A stretch of DNA of 64,000 bases from Amaurobius ferox (taxonomy: Eukaryota > Arthropoda > Arachnida > Araneae > Amaurobiidae): contig OX578146.1 of NCBI GenBank assembly GCA_951213105.1, positions 49,879,275 to 49,943,274 of the forward strand, written 5' to 3'. A model generated the notes under the pieces. The model was not told the DNA's origin and did no database searches. It saw only the letters and a program-made list of their open reading frames with translations. This document shows positions 35,765 through 47,058 of this stretch, piece after piece; positions within the stretch are counted from its first letter, which is position 1, and each line of letters starts with the position of its first letter. Position numbers and translations under genes: made by a program.

Positions 35765-36560
35765 TCCCCATGAAGGATGGATTCGAAGCATTCCCTAATG
35801 AATTCGAAACATTCACTGATAGATTCGAAACATTCACTGATGGATATGAAGCATTTACTGATGGATTCGAAGAATTCACTGATGGATACGAAGCATTCAC
35901 TGATGGAATCGAAGCATTCACTGATGGATCGATTGGAGAAGAAGATACTCGGACATCGTTTGTTGTGTATAGAAATGGGGATGAAGTGTAATCTGAACTG
36001 TATCGGCTATATCAGATTATACAACAGTGTACTTGGCTAAAGTTTATGCCATAAGCTATTATATGCATTAAGAAAAATTTTGGAAGTGAAGATAAATGCA
36101 ATCTTTGCTGTGATAGAAAATATTCCCTACTTAATTTCAATAGGGAAGACGATACTCATCATTGGAAACCTGAAGTGAAGAGAATTACTGCAAACAGCAA
36201 GTTAAAAAGATTGAATATCGATTTGTTCTGGATAAAGGCTCATGTCGGATACACTGGAAACGAAAAAGCAGACAAGTTAGCAAAGGAAAGAACAAGGAAG
36301 AAGGATATTGACTGTTATACTAAGATGACGTGGGTCCAAATAAAGACTATGATGAAGAAGGAACAAAACTGGTTTGGAAGAAGAGATGGAATGAAAGTGT
36401 GAAAGGAAGACATACTTGTTTCCGATTGTGGACAACAAAAAGTGTATTAGAAATTTTTTATATAATCAATTTATGTCTGGTCATGGTGTACTTTCCGCAC
36501 ACCAAGCCAAAAAATGTTTTGGAAAAATTAACGTTTGGATGCGTGATACTTGTTAAGGAA
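35765..36560 (+). pseudogene. LINE RNase H domain and C-terminal tail
   Basis: The plus-strand frame at 35770-35991 carries EAFTDGSIGEEDTRTSFVV, matching the first strand of RNase H with its catalytic Asp (TDGS), preceded by a 21-bp repeat expansion. Downstream (36090-36400) is CDRKYSLLNF, standing for the D.S.Y/SLL block, and FWIKAHVGYTGNEKADKLA, the last conserved block. The tail reads YNQFMSGHGVLSAHQAKKCF, the typical cysteine/histidine tail of these elements. Decayed by at least three frame changes. Confidence 0.88.
35774..35930 (+). repeat. 21-bp tandem repeat on the RNase H catalytic strand, about 7-8 units
   Basis: Units such as ttcgaagcattcactgatgg recur every 21 bases. Translated in the RNase H frame the unit is EAFTDGF or ETFTDRF, so what is multiplied is the TDG catalytic strand itself. 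21 keeps the frame, unlike the 91-bp repeat in the Penelope element. The last unit joins directly to TDGSIGEED. Confidence 0.9.
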
Positions 36561-36605
36561 CAGTTAATTATTAAGTTTATAATTGTAATAGATAGGATAA
36601 TATAA

Positions 36606-36946
36606 GTAAAATACAATTTTCCTTAAATTACCAAAAATTAAGGTTAGGGATTCTGAGTGGTTAGGGATCAATCAAAGAATGAGTTTCTGTTGAAATTTAA
36701 CTTAATTGTTCATTTATTTTTCGGTTTGTTTTAGCTCGTCTGATGCTTTATTGTGAGGATGTTTTGATGGCGGAGTGGTCTATAGTGATTTGTTGCTCAT
36801 TATTTTGGTCGACCCCATGACGTGCGGGTGGGGCACGAATTGTATCAAGGGTCGTTGTGTCCGATTTCGCAAAAGCGATTCGTCAGCTGGGCCTCGCTTG
36901 TCTGCCTGGACGCGACAAGAGAACAAATAGATTACCGGGGAAAAAA
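36606..36946. other. Unclassified sequence
   Basis: No gene. A GC-richer patch near 36775-36915 (gaccccatgacgtgcgggtg and following) is unlike its neighbours but has no recognisable content. Confidence 0.35.
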
Positions 36947-37714
36947 TCTGATGTGGCAACACATGACTTTCCTTATATAATGTAATGAATTTACTACTTT
37001 TACAGTAAAAAAATAGGTTTTTCTTATAGTAGATACTAATATTCTTTCCAAGATATTGCATTCTCGGCAATCAGTCGTCATTTTCATTGATTTAGCGTCA
37101 TTTTTATCCATTTGGCGAGATTTTCGTTAATTTGGCAACATTTCAAAAAGTCGCCAAGTTGGCGACATTTTCGTCGACAATTTCGTCGCCAAAATCTCGC
37201 CAAGCGTTATGGACGAAGAAATAAGTTATTCTTACAGCAGATAAATAACTATTGGCGTTCAAATACAAAAGTATTACTCAAAGTACCTTTTTTCATGAAT
37301 GGAACGAGCTAGATCCACGAGAATGATGTCACCCAATTTATCGCATGATATTACATATGAAAAGTGAACACGTTTCTCAATAGAATTTTTTTTTTCTATT
37401 TTTATGACTTTTTGATAATTTTTTTGAAAAATGTGCAATATCTCGAGAACGGTTCATGTCAGCGTTCTAAAATTTATGTCAATCGTTTTCTAATGAAAAA
37501 TTACATAAGAAATATCTATTTGCGTAACTTTATTAGTGGTTTTGATTTTTTGACGATTTTTTCAAAATTTCATTCGAAAATTTAGGGAGGTTCTGGACAT
37601 TCGATTGCGTATAAAAACAATAGGCTTCCAGTGTTTACAGATTGTGATTTTTGTACCAAATTTGGTTCGAATCGGTCCATTCGTTCGTCAGTTATCGTCT
37701 CCACAGACTCACTG

Positions 37715-37745
<31 letters not shown>

Positions 37746-37873
37746 CATCACTTCAAAATTGTTTGATTCGTGATCAGGGATGCTTGGAACGTGCTCTCCC
37801 GTCGAAAACTCGAATTCGAATTTTCGACCCCGTCACAATACTTTCCTTATACATTATGTATATAAGGAAAGTA
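36947..37873 (+). mobile_element. RepC copy 7
   Basis: Starts tctgatgtggcaacacatga, actttccttatataatgtaa, with tggcgagattttcgttaatt, ctcgagaacggttcatgtca, (CA)n at 37716-37741, and hairpin actttccttatacattatgt ending ataaggaaagta. Confidence 0.9.
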
Positions 37874-38172
37874 AAAATTGAAAATCCGGTTCCAGTAGTT
37901 TTTGCCCAGTGGTTGACACTATATGTGGGAAAATACAGTCTTCTGGTTTATTTCTAAGGGGGTCTAGAAAAAGAAGAACATGTTGAAAAATTATCATATA
38001 TCTTCCACAATAAAATATATTGTTTTTCAGAATCAATCAATGTACCCATGGAATAATATAAAGCCCTAGACTTATATAAACAATATAAAGCCCCTAGACT
38101 TATATAAACAATATAAAGTCCCTTTATTTTACTTACTTATTTATTTATTGCATTTATTTATTTATTTATTAT
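37874..38172. repeat. Short direct repeats and ATTT-rich tract
   Basis: The 28-base block beginning aatataaagcccctagactt occurs three times between 38055 and 38120 in slightly varied form. It is followed by (TTAT)n-like sequence at 38140-38170. No gene. Confidence 0.7.
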
Positions 38173-38298
38173 TACTTTCCTTATATACATAATGTATAAT
38201 GAAAGTATTGTGACGGGGTCGAAAATTCGAATTCGAGTTTTCGACGGGAGAGCACGTTTCAAGCATCCCTGATCACGAATCAAACATTTTTGAAGTGA

Positions 38299-38394
<96 letters not shown>

Positions 38395-39157
38395 AGTGGG
38401 TCTGTGGAGACGATAACTGACGAACGAATGGACCGAATTGAACGAAATTTGGTTCAAAAATCACAATCCGTAAACACTGGAAGCCTATTGTTTTAAACGT
38501 AATCGAATGTTCAGAACCCGCCAAAATTTTCGAGTGAAATTTTGAAAAAATCGTCAAAAAATCAAAACCACTAATAAAGTTACGCAAATAGATATTTCTT
38601 ATGTAATTTTTCATTAGAAAACGATTAACATAAAATTTAGAACGCTAACATGAACCGTTCTCGAGATATTTCACATTTTTCAAAAAAATTATCAAAAAGT
38701 CATATAAAATAAAAAAAATATATTTCCTATTGAGAAACATGTTCACTTTTCATATGTAATACCATGCGATAAATTTGGTGACATCATTCTCGGGGATCAA
38801 GCTCGTTCCATTCATGAAAAAAGATACTTCGAGTAATACTTTTGTATTTGAACGCCAATATTTATCTGTTATAAGAATAACTTATTTCTCCGTCAGTAAA
38901 GCTTGGCGAGATTTTGGCGACGAATTTGGCAGAATGTCGCCAACTTGGCGACTTTTTGAAATGTTGCCAAATTAACGAAAATCTCGCCAAATGGATAAAA
39001 ATGACGCTAAATCAATGAAAATGACGACTAATTATCGAAAATTCAATATCTTGGAAAGAATATTAGTATCTACTATAAGATAAACCTATTTTTTTTACTG
39101 TTAAAGTAGTAAATTCATTGCATTATATTAGGAAAGTCATGTGGTGCCCACATCAGA
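38173..39157 (-). mobile_element. RepC copy 8
   Basis: Minus-strand copy from tactttccttatatacataa to catcaga. It has the longest simple repeat of the family, (TG)n in two runs from about 38301 to 38394, which accounts for its greater length. The overlapping open frames made of Cys-Val or Thr-His are translated microsatellite. Confidence 0.9.
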
Positions 39158-39850
39158 TTTTTTTTAATCAACTGCTTATACTTTTACTAACAAAGTTTTT
39201 TTTTTCAGGTTATTTTAGATAGCAGATTGATCGAATTATTTTATTATTATTATTTTATCTCATAATTTTTATTATTTCCAAAATTAAACTGGAAATGTAA
39301 TTTTCTATAATAATTGGGTTATTTCCCAGATAAGCCTGTAAATATATTACTTAATATTTCTGAGTGATTTAAATCACAAACAATGGGGATCCCAAAATAT
39401 TATCGGCACGGAGACCTTAAAGTTATTAATCCAGCACTGGCTAAGTTTGTGTCAAATTAAAGTACTTTACTGAACTATTGAACAACCCTAAAACTCTAGT
39501 TGAAGAAAGTTTTGATTAATATCTATTTTGGATTTTAAAATGAAGAAATCAATTCTGTTTGCAAAATTCCACTTGAACTTTCCTTATTTGGAAACATAAA
39601 ACAATCCCTATATGATGCTTTTGAATTGAAAAAATCAATAGTTCTTACTTGTTTTTATATGTGTTGATTTATTTTCCTATCAGCTACGCTTACGTTTTCG
39701 CAATCGTTGATAAATTGTTTTAGATTCTTTTTTTTCATCAAATGCTTGAGAGTGAAAATCAGTGGAACGGTCTAGCTAATGATCGACGTTTCTTAAATTG
39801 TTGTCTGATGAGAACTTTAGAACAATGATTTTCAGAAGCTGATTTTTTTT
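39158..39850. other. Unclassified AT-rich sequence
   Basis: No gene or known repeat recognised. Confidence 0.4.
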
Positions 39851-40420
39851 TCTATATATTTATAAAATATAAAGTCTGTCTGTTCGTTTGTCGGTTTCGG
39901 ATTTAAATCCACAATTTTTGAGAGATTTCTTATTTTTTAATTTTGTATGGTTAATCTCTATTTCACTATCCATGTATCGAACTGCTAGGACTAAGGATTG
40001 TCAAAGTAATTTTCAAAAAAGCAAAATTAAATCTTCCATAATGATAGCATTATGCGATTTTTTTTCTCTCCGAAAATGCAGTTGAAGAAAATTATATTAT
40101 GTTGCTTATCAGCAGAATTTAAATAAATGCTTTTATATGATTTATAAAAGCATTTAATGCTTTTATGTTATTTTTATTTAATTTATACGATTTAAATAAA
40201 GAAACGTATATAAAAAATAATTTTATAAATGGACGATATTATATTTTTGATTGGGATTTTATTACCGCCTTGAGATGGAAGATTACCGGAATGACTGTCA
40301 TTTTCAATTTCAAGTCATCTCTTCTTTAGAATGTCTTTGCTCAGTTGTCATGTAGTCATCTGTTCTGTTCTGTTGTAGTGCATCTTTAGAATACTACTGA
40401 AATTTACGTATATTAGTTTC
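39850..40420 (+). repeat. RepD copy 1
   Basis: Similar in order to 45950-46430. Shared points are a short CTGT-like opening with tttgtc, the block gcattatgc followed by ga, gaagaaaattatat then tgttg and cag, a long AT stretch, attaccg/attacgg then cc, and tgtcattttcaatttcaag against tgatattttcaatttcatg. Both copies are AT-rich and non-coding. The sequence type is not one I recognise. Confidence 0.55.
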
Positions 40421-40423
40421 CCT

Positions 40424-40470
40424 GCAATACATGGCCCGTAAAAATCTCATGTATCCATTCCAACTAAAAA
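40424..40470 (-). mobile_element. RepB fragment
   Basis: Reads gtttccctgcaatacatggc then ccgtaaaaatctcatgtatc, a minus-strand RepB terminus joined to a piece of an internal unit. It lies directly before a plus-strand RepB copy. Confidence 0.6.
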
Positions 40471-40473
40471 AAA

Positions 40474-41276
40474 TCTGATGTGAGCAGCACATGACTTTCC
40501 CTGCAAACTTATATTAACGTTCTCTTTATTTTAATTAAATTTATTTCACTTTTATTCAATTTTCGTTCTCATTCGGTAATCGGGCTTATTTTCAAAGGTG
40601 GTGTAGGGAAAGTACGAAAAACTAAAATATCTCGAGAACGGCTAGTCCTAGTGTAATGGGGTTGGTTTTATTATTTTCTTCGTTAAACATTACGCATTAA
40701 ACACGCATTTAATGGACATATTTGAGCATACGTAGCTTTGTAGTTTAGATTTTGACAATTTTTGCGGGCCATTCTGCAAAAAAAGGCAGGTTATTTTTTT
40801 TCGAATCGTTCCAAAATCTAATCAGCACCAGGGTGACCTATACGTGACTCATCTACCGAATTTTGTGAAATTCGGTCCATTAGTTTTTCAGCTAGAGTGG
40901 ATACAAGCTTTTGCGGGCCATTTCGCAAAAAAAGGCGGGTTCTTTTATTCCGAATCATACCCATAACCTAATCAGCACCAGCCCCACCCACAAGTGACTT
41001 ACTTACAAAATTTAGTGAAATTCGGTCCATTAGTTTTTTAGTTAGAGTGGATACAAAATCTGCACAGACAGACAGACACACAGACAGACACACACACAGA
41101 CAGACACACAGACAGACAGACACACAGACACACACACACACAGACGTCACGCTAAAAATGGTTTTTTCGTATTCTAGAGGTCTCGAAACGTGTAGATCCG
41201 TCGAAAACTCGAGTTGCGATTTTCGGCATGATTCCAATACTTTCCCTATACATTACCATGTATTGCAGGGAAAGTA
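40474..41276 (+). mobile_element. RepB copy with long CAGA/CACA tract
   Basis: Starts tctgatgtgagcagcacatg, two internal units (about 40755 and 40905), CAGA/CACAGA tract 41066-41142, and end accatgtattgcagggaaag. Followed at once by an inverted RepB derivative. Confidence 0.9.
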
Positions 41277-42700
41277 AAAATAAGTAACCAAGTTTCACAA
41301 AATTTGGTAGCTAAGTTACTTGTGGGTCGTCCGGGTGCTGATTAGTTTTTGGTACGATTCAGGTAAAAAGAACCCGCTTTTTTTTTTTTCCCGAAATGAC
41401 CAGCAAAAATCTCATCCACTCTAACTAAAAAAAAATTAACCAAATTTTTTAAAATTTAGTAGTTAAGTTACTTGTGGGTTGCCCGGGTGCTGATTAGTTT
41501 TTGTTACAATCGGGTAAAAAGAACCCGCCTTTTTTTGCGAAATGGCCCGCAAAAACCTCATGTATCTACTCTAACTAAAATAATAAATGACCGAATTTCA
41601 CAAAATTTGATAGATAAGTTACTTGTGGGTTGCCCGGGTGCTGATTAGGTTTTGGTACGATTCGGGTAAAAAGAACCCGCTTTATTTATTTTTTTTTTTT
41701 TTTGCGAAATGGCCCGTAAAAATCTCATGTATCCACTCTAAGTAAAAAAAATTGATCAAATTTCATAAAATTTGGTAGCTAAGTTACTTGTGGGTTGCCC
41801 GGGTGCTGATTAGTTTTCGTTACAAACGGGTAAAAAGAACCCGACTTTTTTTGCGAAATGGCCCGCAAAAACCTCATGTATCTACTCTAACTAAAAAAAT
41901 AAATGACCAAATTTCACAAATTTTGGTAGATAAGTTACTTGTGGATTGCCCGGGTGCTGATTACTTTTTGTTACGATTCGGGTAAAAAGATTCCGCTTTT
42001 TTTTAGAAATGCCCCCCCCCCCTCCCCAAAATCTCATGTAACGGACAAATTGATTAACCAAATCACACAAAATTTGGTAGATAAGTCGCTTGTGGGATAC
42101 TGTGGTGCTGGTTAGATTTTGATACGATTCGGAAAAAAAAAATCTGCCTTTTTTTTGCGAATCTAAAATATCTGATCTAAAATAAAATATTACATATGCT
42201 CAAATGTATCAATTAAATGCTTGTTTTATACATAATTTTGACGACTAAAGAAATAAGATCGTCCCCATTACTCTGAAATGAACTATTCTTGAGGCTAAAT
42301 TTTTAATTTTAAGGAAATGTAGACGATTTTCACTGCAGTTAAAAAACTATTTAATAAAATTTCTTAAAACTTACTTAGTAGTTAAGTCCCCTATTTAAGT
42401 TACTTAAGTAGTTAAGTTGGCTTTCTTAGTGCTGATTAGATTTTGATATGATTTGGAAAAGTATAACAGACTCTATTTTGCTAAATGACCCCAAAGATAG
42501 TGAAAATCTGAAATAAATGTCTAAAATTGTTGAAATATATTAATTAAGAACTTGTTCTCCATGTAAATTTTGACAACTAAGCGAATAAGACTACCCTCAT
42601 GACTGTAAGATGAACCGTTCTCGAGATATTTTAGTTTTTTGGAATTTTGAGGACTTAAAGATTTTAAAGTGAATTGTTAACTAGTATTCAGGCCTGTTAA
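41277..42700 (-). mobile_element. Inverted RepB derivative with about 7 amplified internal units
   Basis: On the plus strand each unit contains acttgtgggtt, gtgctgattag, gggtaaaaagaacccgc and gcgaaatggcccgcaaaaa. The gtgctgattag motif recurs near 41333, 41488, 41637, 41803, 41957, 42106 and 42438, so spacing is about 150-165 bp. After the units, gaaccgttctcgagatattt (about 42612) is the RepB 5' module in reverse. The simple-repeat slot and the 3' hairpin are missing. It reads as a RepB whose central units expanded into a small satellite. Confidence 0.85.
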
Positions 42701-42748
42701 AGACAGGGAAATTAATACGCTTATAACTTTAAGTTGTAACATCGTTTT

Positions 42749-43180
42749 AACACTTTCCTACATAGTTGTAAAGTGTTTCTGACTTTGGTCATTATGTCTG
42801 TTGTTCGTTCGCACTATATCTTGCATCAGAAAGACTTTAGTATGTTGTTAAGACGGTCTGCGGGATGTTCGGAAATGAAAATATCACCCAATTAGTTTCG
42901 GATTTAACCCGAGTTCAAAAAAATAAAATACATTGAACCCTATGGAACTTAATTTTTCAAACATCTTTAAGCGGAGTTAAAATTTACAAATTACTTCGAA
43001 AATTTTAGAAAATATTCAAATTATCATATAAAATTAGGTAACATTTGCTTTAGCAAAATATGGTGGGTAGTTTTCAAATAAAAATTGAAATAATAATTAC
43101 ACCTATATTATATGAAGAGATCACGTGACTAGTTGCAAAATAAAATAAGGTTTCCATTTGTAACACTTTCCAACATATTT
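42749..43180 (+). mobile_element. RepA copy 6, 5' fragment
   Basis: Starts aacactttcctacatagttg. The CTGT slot is reduced to tgtctgttgttcg. It follows RepA order up to gaagagatcacgtgac and stops near 43155. A second RepA 5' start, taacactttccaacat, lies at about 43161. Confidence 0.75.
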
Positions 43181-43700
43181 AAGGATAGTTGATAACGACG
43201 AATCTCGTGCTGTCACAGCTGCTCTGACATTCGCTCAATCTTTCCGTTCCGTAGTCGCTCTAGGCCGTCCGCTGCCCGTTTGCCACTGAAATCTGACCCA
43301 TTCCTGCTAACATCGTCTAATTACTGCATCGCTCCTACCTAAATACCGAGCGATTCGTCAGTGTGCCCATCCAGCCTCATACAGTCCGACCGCGCGCCCT
43401 CTTTCAAACTCCTTCATATGCTCATAGTGGCCGCGAATTCGCCGGTGAGGCATTGTTACAATCAAGGTACGTAAACGCAATCGAAATCCGCTGCACGTTT
43501 TGTTCCTGAAAGCGAGGTTCGCTCCTTATATACACCACCATGGTGCTCAGTTTCAATGCGCTGTAGTTCCGACTATTCATTCATTGGCTGTGAATTTTTG
43601 ATCATTTGCGTATTCGGTTGACATGTGTTTGCACGTACAGTTTCATTACTATCGGATTATTTTGCGGAGTGCGTCGATTTTTTTCTTGTAGAGTGATATT
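43181..43700. other. GC-rich island of unknown origin
   Basis: This stretch is clearly richer in C and G than everything around it (for example gtagtcgctctaggccgtcc and gtccgaccgcgcgccctctt). Near 43530 it has a TATA-like ccttatatacaccaccatgg. No long open frame survives on either strand. It could be an LTR, a promoter region of a gene outside the window, or a captured fragment. I cannot choose. Confidence 0.4.
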
Positions 43701-44771
43701 TTAATAAATCAATTTCATAGGACTTATTAGGTTATGTGAAAATACACAATTTAGTAACCATCTAGCAGATTTAATACAATACTGTAAAGCTGAATCCTAT
43801 CCAGATAACTTTGTTAAATATCGGTATAGAAAGTTTAAATTCAATTTATAATCTGTCAATTATAGTTTTAGTCAGATTTGAAATTGCTATTATATACTTC
43901 TTATATAAAAATATTCTTGGAGCTTTTATTAATCTTTGTGATAAGTTTTAGATACATATTATATAACAATTATTTATCATTTAGTAAAATATTTAACCAT
44001 ATATTCCTTCATATCTTTAATTCTTGGAGTTGATATTTATTTATCTACTTATATCAATTGTCAATTGAGTAACAATCTTCTTCAAGAGTATTTCCTAAAA
44101 TTCACAACAGATGGCGCAATCTAGAATTCTTTAGAGATATTTTCTTGTGCTAGATCACCGAAATATTCGGCGTCAAGAATGAAGGTGATTATAGGTATGA
44201 ATTTTGATTTCTATTTATACATCCTTTTTGATTGACAGGTAAATGAGTGATATATCTAGTATTTGCACTGTCATCCTCTTCTTTCCAATTGTCTCTTATT
44301 ATTTCCATTTTTGTTTATGTCTGGTAATGTGTCGGACCTTTTAGCGGTGTTTCAACCACAGGGCTGTGTCGTTATGCGAAACACATTAGGAACCTCAGTG
44401 GATGTAAATGTCCTTGAAAAACTGCATCTACAGAGATTCTATCCAATTTCATATATTCAATTTGCATCTTATCTTTGCAATTTGTTTTTTGTTGCCATTT
44501 TTATATTTTGAACCTCCAGCTTTTGAAAATCCTTTGATGCTCGTGATTAGTTTGTGTGTATCACTATTGAATGTTAATTTATTCACCTGTATTATTAATT
44601 ATATTACCTTATAGTTTAAAATTAAGATCAATTTGATTTCTATGGTATCATTGGTTTCCTTTTGTTAGATATCTTATTTCAATTCCTCTTTACATTATTA
44701 ACCTCCTTTATGTTATTGAACCAGGGTATGCCATTGTTCATGTTTTAAATTAGCCTTATTATATTTATTTT

Positions 44772-44803
<32 letters not shown>

Positions 44804-45107
44804 TTTGGCGAAGTGGACAATTCCATTTTTTAAGATCTAGTCCTTGTCCACGTGTATAGCATTAATGCTTGGATTTTTTATGTTTTTCTATTATCGTTTC
44901 CATACCATTGAAATTTGTTGATTTTCTTTAACTTGATGACTCGAAATTCGTATTTTTTTTCCATTTGATTGAAGATTTGCTGTTTTAAACTTTTATTTTG
45001 TAGGTTTGTTAGAAAGTTAGGTTTATCGAGTTGCAGCTTCTCCCTTTTCTATCATTGGACTTTCAAACTATTATTATTATATGTATGTATATATATATAT
45101 ATATAAT
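43701..45107. other. Unclassified AT-rich sequence with an (AT)n tract
   Basis: Contains (TA)n at 44766-44801. Overlapping short frames at 44263-44614 are Leu/Phe-rich and unrecognised. No supported gene. Confidence 0.4.
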
Positions 45108-45488
45108 TAAAACTAATATTTGTGTTCATCATTTTTTAATGAAAAATTACTTGAGAAATAAACATTTTTTTTATCATTATAGAAAGTGTATATTTTTTAA
45201 TCATTCTATTTTAAAAATTCATTCGAAAATTGAGAGGTCTTCGAACATTTGACTGCATTTCAAAGCAGTAGGCTTCAAGTATTCATCGATTGTAATAATT
45301 TTACCAAATTATTTTTGGAACTCTTTTTTCATTTGCCAGCTATCGAGTTCTTAGACACACACACCCTCAAAACTCTCGAGTCGAGTTTAGGGATGTTTAA
45401 AACATCCTTTTCCATCGAAAACTCAAATTCGAATTCTACCCTTCCCCATGATATTTTTCCTATTCAATATGAATGTAGGGAAATAAAA
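45108..45488 (+). mobile_element. Old RepC fragment
   Basis: Starts in RepC internal text (tttttaatgaaaaattactt, then gagaaataaaca). Follows with cattcgaaaattgagaggtc, cgaacatttgactgcatttc, a small cacacacac tract, gaaaactcaaattcgaattc and an eroded end, cctattcaatatgaatgtag ggaaa. Diverged well beyond the other copies. Confidence 0.65.
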
Positions 45489-45949
45489 AATAAAATTGAT
45501 AAAAATATTCGAAAACCAGCTTTTTCAAACTCTTGCTCTGCCTTGTAAGCACTTATATGGTAATCGCTCTCATACACCAAGACTGACAACTTCTTTACCC
45601 AATGACGTAATTCATTGACGAAAATCTAAAAATATTTTACTCAAACAGATACGATCATATCAAAATTGTCTCTTATAATGAGAGGCTGTAGTCTGAGCGG
45701 CCAACTTCAGTGCGGCCTTGGCTTCGAAAATCATAAGCCGTGGCAATGTTTCTATTGAGACAGTTTCTCAAATTTGTTCAGCGCAGGTAGGTCAATATCG
45801 TTTCATTCTTTGTGTATACGCGTGGGTGGAATTATTATATTCACTAACACGCTGAATCCAAGTTCATTACTCTAAATTTAACTCTCCGACATGGCTTACT
45901 TATTTTCCAATAGGTAATAACCTTCGAATAGAAGACTTAACCCTAGATT
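45489..45949. other. Unclassified sequence
   Basis: No gene or repeat recognised. Confidence 0.35.
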
Positions 45950-46430
45950 AAAAGTAAATATTATATCTATTTTATTATCTGCTGTGTGTGTGTTTGTCCC
46001 ATCTTATTACGGCAGAACAGCGATACCGAATTTCATGACATTTTGCGGGTGGCTTTGGAATAGCCCCATCCTAAAATATAGTCCATGTTTCGAGTTTCTA
46101 GGATCAGAGGTTGAGGTTGTCAAGATATTAATAACAAACGAATCTTTCATAGACATGGCATTATGCAGACGATACTTGTTCGGTAAATTTGTTTGAAGAA
46201 AATTATATCGTGTTGTTTAGCAACGCATTTAAATCAAACGTTTTATACGGCAGACGATTTTTTTTAAACTGTTTTGGATTTAATTAATAAAGAAATCTAT
46301 ATTAATTACGGCCTTCGGGTTTAATGATTGCGGGAATTATTGATATTTTCAATTTCATGCGTCATTTGTTTTATTTTGGCAAAGATTTTTTAAACTCATA
46401 TATTGTGTTTAGTCAATTAACTCACTTTTG
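45950..46430 (+). repeat. RepD copy 2
   Basis: Counterpart of 39850-40420: tgtgtgtgtttgtcccatc opening, gcattatgcagacgatact, gaagaaaattatatcgtgtt, acggccttcgggtttaatg, ttgatattttcaatttcatg. The short plus-strand frame at 45984-46196 is open but not recognisable. Confidence 0.55.
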
Positions 46431-46838
46431 TGCTTAGCCTGTTGCTGAAAATAAAAGTAGTACCGGTAAATCTTCTAATAAATACCATTTTACAGCTTTC
46501 ATTTTGACATATATTGATTCAATTTAATATTTTTTGAAAATGTTAAAAACGGGAGTAAGATGCTTTATTCATCAGATCTGCCTATGAAAATAATTGTGTA
46601 TAGCATGAACAGAGATTCTTATGCTTCATTTTAGGATAATTAAATTAAATATTTTAAGCGAAGGTTTTGAATAAGCATTACATTTAGAATACGACAGGAA
46701 TTTGTACATAATTGTGAATTTAAATTTTTCATATAATATTACTGCTAGTCACTTTACATATAATTAACGTGTCTAACATGTTTTTGTCTTTCCAGATTCT
46801 CTAGAAGCCTCTCCTGATTTAGAAGGCTGAATTTTTAC
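46431..46838. other. Unclassified AT-rich sequence
   Basis: Nothing recognised. Confidence 0.35.
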
Positions 46839-46997
46839 ACACCTATAATATCCCGGCCATGCATTTAACTGCCGTAAACCCTTGGGTTGGCTGCATGGTC
46901 TGGGCCTTTCACACCTATAATATCTCCTGGCCGTCTAAACAGCTGCTCTAGCCCTTGGGTGAGTCGGACGGTCTGGGTCTGCAACATCTATAATATC
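46839..46997 (+). mobile_element. Two tail-only SINE copies with a triple target repeat
   Basis: The 14-mer acacctataatatc occurs at 46839-46852, 46911-46924 and (one change) 46984-46997. The two inserts between them, 46853-46910 and 46925-46983, are 58 and 59 bp. The second reads tcctggccgtctaaacagct, then gctctagcccttgggtgagt and cggacggtctgggtctgcaa, a variant of the SINE 3' end. The first is a more diverged version (catggtctgggcctt). Neither has a 5S head. Confidence 0.82.
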
Positions 46998-47058
46998 GAC
47001 CACAACGTAATGGAACTGCATTTCCTATTTTTTTTCGAAATTTATCGCCAACACTTCA

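Larger units (their letters stand above)
30361..36605 (+). mobile_element. Degenerate LINE (endonuclease, RT, RNase H), split by several insertions
   Basis: Pieces lie in the right order on one strand: end of an APE-type endonuclease (30361-30990), reverse transcriptase (33467-34225 and 35090-35700), RNase H (35760-36410) and a zinc-knuckle-like tail to about 36560. RepC (30993-33466) separates the first two, and an LTR-like insert (34226-35089) splits the RT. An RNase H domain downstream of RT places it in the I/R1/LOA group of non-LTR elements. The 5' end and the poly(A) are not clear. Frame breaks occur throughout. Confidence 0.85.
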
